Assembly (NCBI GenBank): GCA_027296045.1
Contig: JAPUJS010000112.1
Span: 1-5,706 of the forward strand
Reading direction: 5' to 3'
DNA length: 5,706 bases
From: a bacterium
GTDB taxonomy: Bacteria; Latescibacterota; UBA2968
Below the pieces are notes generated by a model. That model had not been told where the DNA came from, did not search any database, and saw only the letters and a program-made list of their open reading frames with translations. This document shows, piece by piece, positions 5,234 through 5,706 of the stretch. Made by a program: the position numbers and the translations under genes. Position 1 is the first letter of the stretch, and each line of letters opens with the position of its first letter.

Positions 5234-5706
5234 TTACTCTTCCTCTCCAATACAATATAAATGCGTTGCTGTCCGAATAAACACCTGCGAGCCCGAAACA
5301 ACCGGTGAAGAAAGCGTATACTCCCCATCCAGTTCATTTGTCGCCAGCACCTTAAACTCCGGACCGGCCTGTACGACGGTCGTCACCGCATCCTCGTTCA
5401 ACAAATACAACTTGCCATCTGCCAACAGCGGCGAAGAACTTACAGTCCCTTGAGACGTACGTTCCGGCCCCCAGATCACCTCTCCGGTTTTGGCATTCAA
5501 GCAAGTAATCAAGCCCCGATCGTTCAACATATAAAAATAGGTCCCGTCACACACCGGTGTCGGCACATCTGGAGAACCCGCCCCATCCCATTTCCACACA
5601 ACAGAATCCGTCACATCCCCTTTTCCGCCAGCAGGCAGAACAAGCAAAGGACGATTGCGTGTAGGCGCATAGATCATCCCATCCACTGCTAGCGGCGAAG
5701 CCACAA
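5234..5706 (-). CDS. PQQ-like beta-propeller repeat protein, C-terminal part
   Basis: The gene enters from the right edge; 156 complete C-terminal residues are visible and the start is outside the window. Four blade motifs occur at intervals of 46, 42 and 42 residues: ASPLAVDGMIY, PTPVCDGTYFYMLN, SSPLLADGKLYLLN and SSPVVSGSQVFI (visible residues 2, 48, 90 and 132). Between them is the diagnostic CLNAKTGEVIWGP (68-80). This is the PQQ-like/BamB-type propeller fold. Such proteins include quinoprotein dehydrogenases, BamB and many secreted proteins of unknown role; the conserved quinone-binding and catalytic residues are not in the visible part, so enzymatic activity cannot be claimed. The frame ends in IGEEE followed by a stop, 3 bases before the dehydrogenase remnant. 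The protein is probably exported, as is usual for the family, but the signal peptide would lie outside the window. Confidence 0.88.
   Translation of the reverse strand, partial: VASPLAVDGMIYAPTRNRPLLVLPAGGKGDVTDSVVWKWDGAGSPDVPTPVCDGTYFYMLNDRGLITCLNAKTGEVIWGPERTSQGTVSSSPLLADGKLYLLNEDAVTTVVQAGPEFKVLATNELDGEYTLSSPVVSGSQVFIRTATHLYCIGEEE

Noticed and set aside
5214..5692. Plus-strand open frames of about 80 codons at the right edge
   Set aside because: The minus strand carries four regularly spaced PQQ-like blade motifs over the same bases.
1..5706. CRISPR array, insertion sequence, tRNA or riboswitch
   Set aside because: No regularly spaced short repeats, terminal inverted repeats, transposase-like protein or cloverleaf were seen. 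The only clear repeat is the coding similarity between two receivers.

Overview
The window looks like ordinary bacterial chromosome: dense, with short or overlapping gene junctions and Shine-Dalgarno sites before most starts. Two gene blocks converge on a 182-base gap. There is no ribosomal or tRNA gene to place it. A PhyH-family oxygenase pair beside a PQQ-like beta-propeller gene, plus a sigma-54-type activator, recalls uncultured lineages such as Latescibacterota, Poribacteria or related planctomycete-like groups. That assignment is inference from gene content only.

Plus strand, 45-2891: a signalling operon of three translationally coupled genes. It encodes a stand-alone CheY/DivK-type receiver protein, a soluble histidine kinase that begins with its own receiver domain (receiver-HisKA-HATPase), and an NtrC-type response regulator (receiver, sigma-54-interacting AAA+ domain, Fis-type helix-turn-helix). 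The genes overlap by 8 and 4 bases. The receivers of the second and third genes are recent-looking paralogues. The likely logic is that the kinase phosphorylates the NtrC-like regulator, and the receivers tune or relay the signal. Target promoters are not visible here.

Gap, 2892-3073: the 3' ends of both blocks meet here. I see no convincing terminator, only a weak 5-bp inverted repeat.

Minus strand, 5706 down to 3074: read in transcription order, this block holds the C-terminal part of a PQQ-like beta-propeller protein (cut by the window edge), a wrecked 3-hydroxyacyl-CoA dehydrogenase gene, and two PhyH-type Fe(II)/2-oxoglutarate oxygenase genes. The wrecked gene keeps only its first ~25 codons and its last ~50, which are out of frame with each other. 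The first oxygenase (3939-4973) has an intact HxD...H iron triad. The second (3074-3919) has H-G-G where HxD is expected, and no HxD or HxE anywhere in the protein. That pattern is known from non-heme iron halogenases and from inactive or divergent family members.

The main points for a second look are the HxG oxygenase, the internally deleted dehydrogenase, the duplicated receivers, and a C-over-G bias of the plus strand that holds across both gene orientations.
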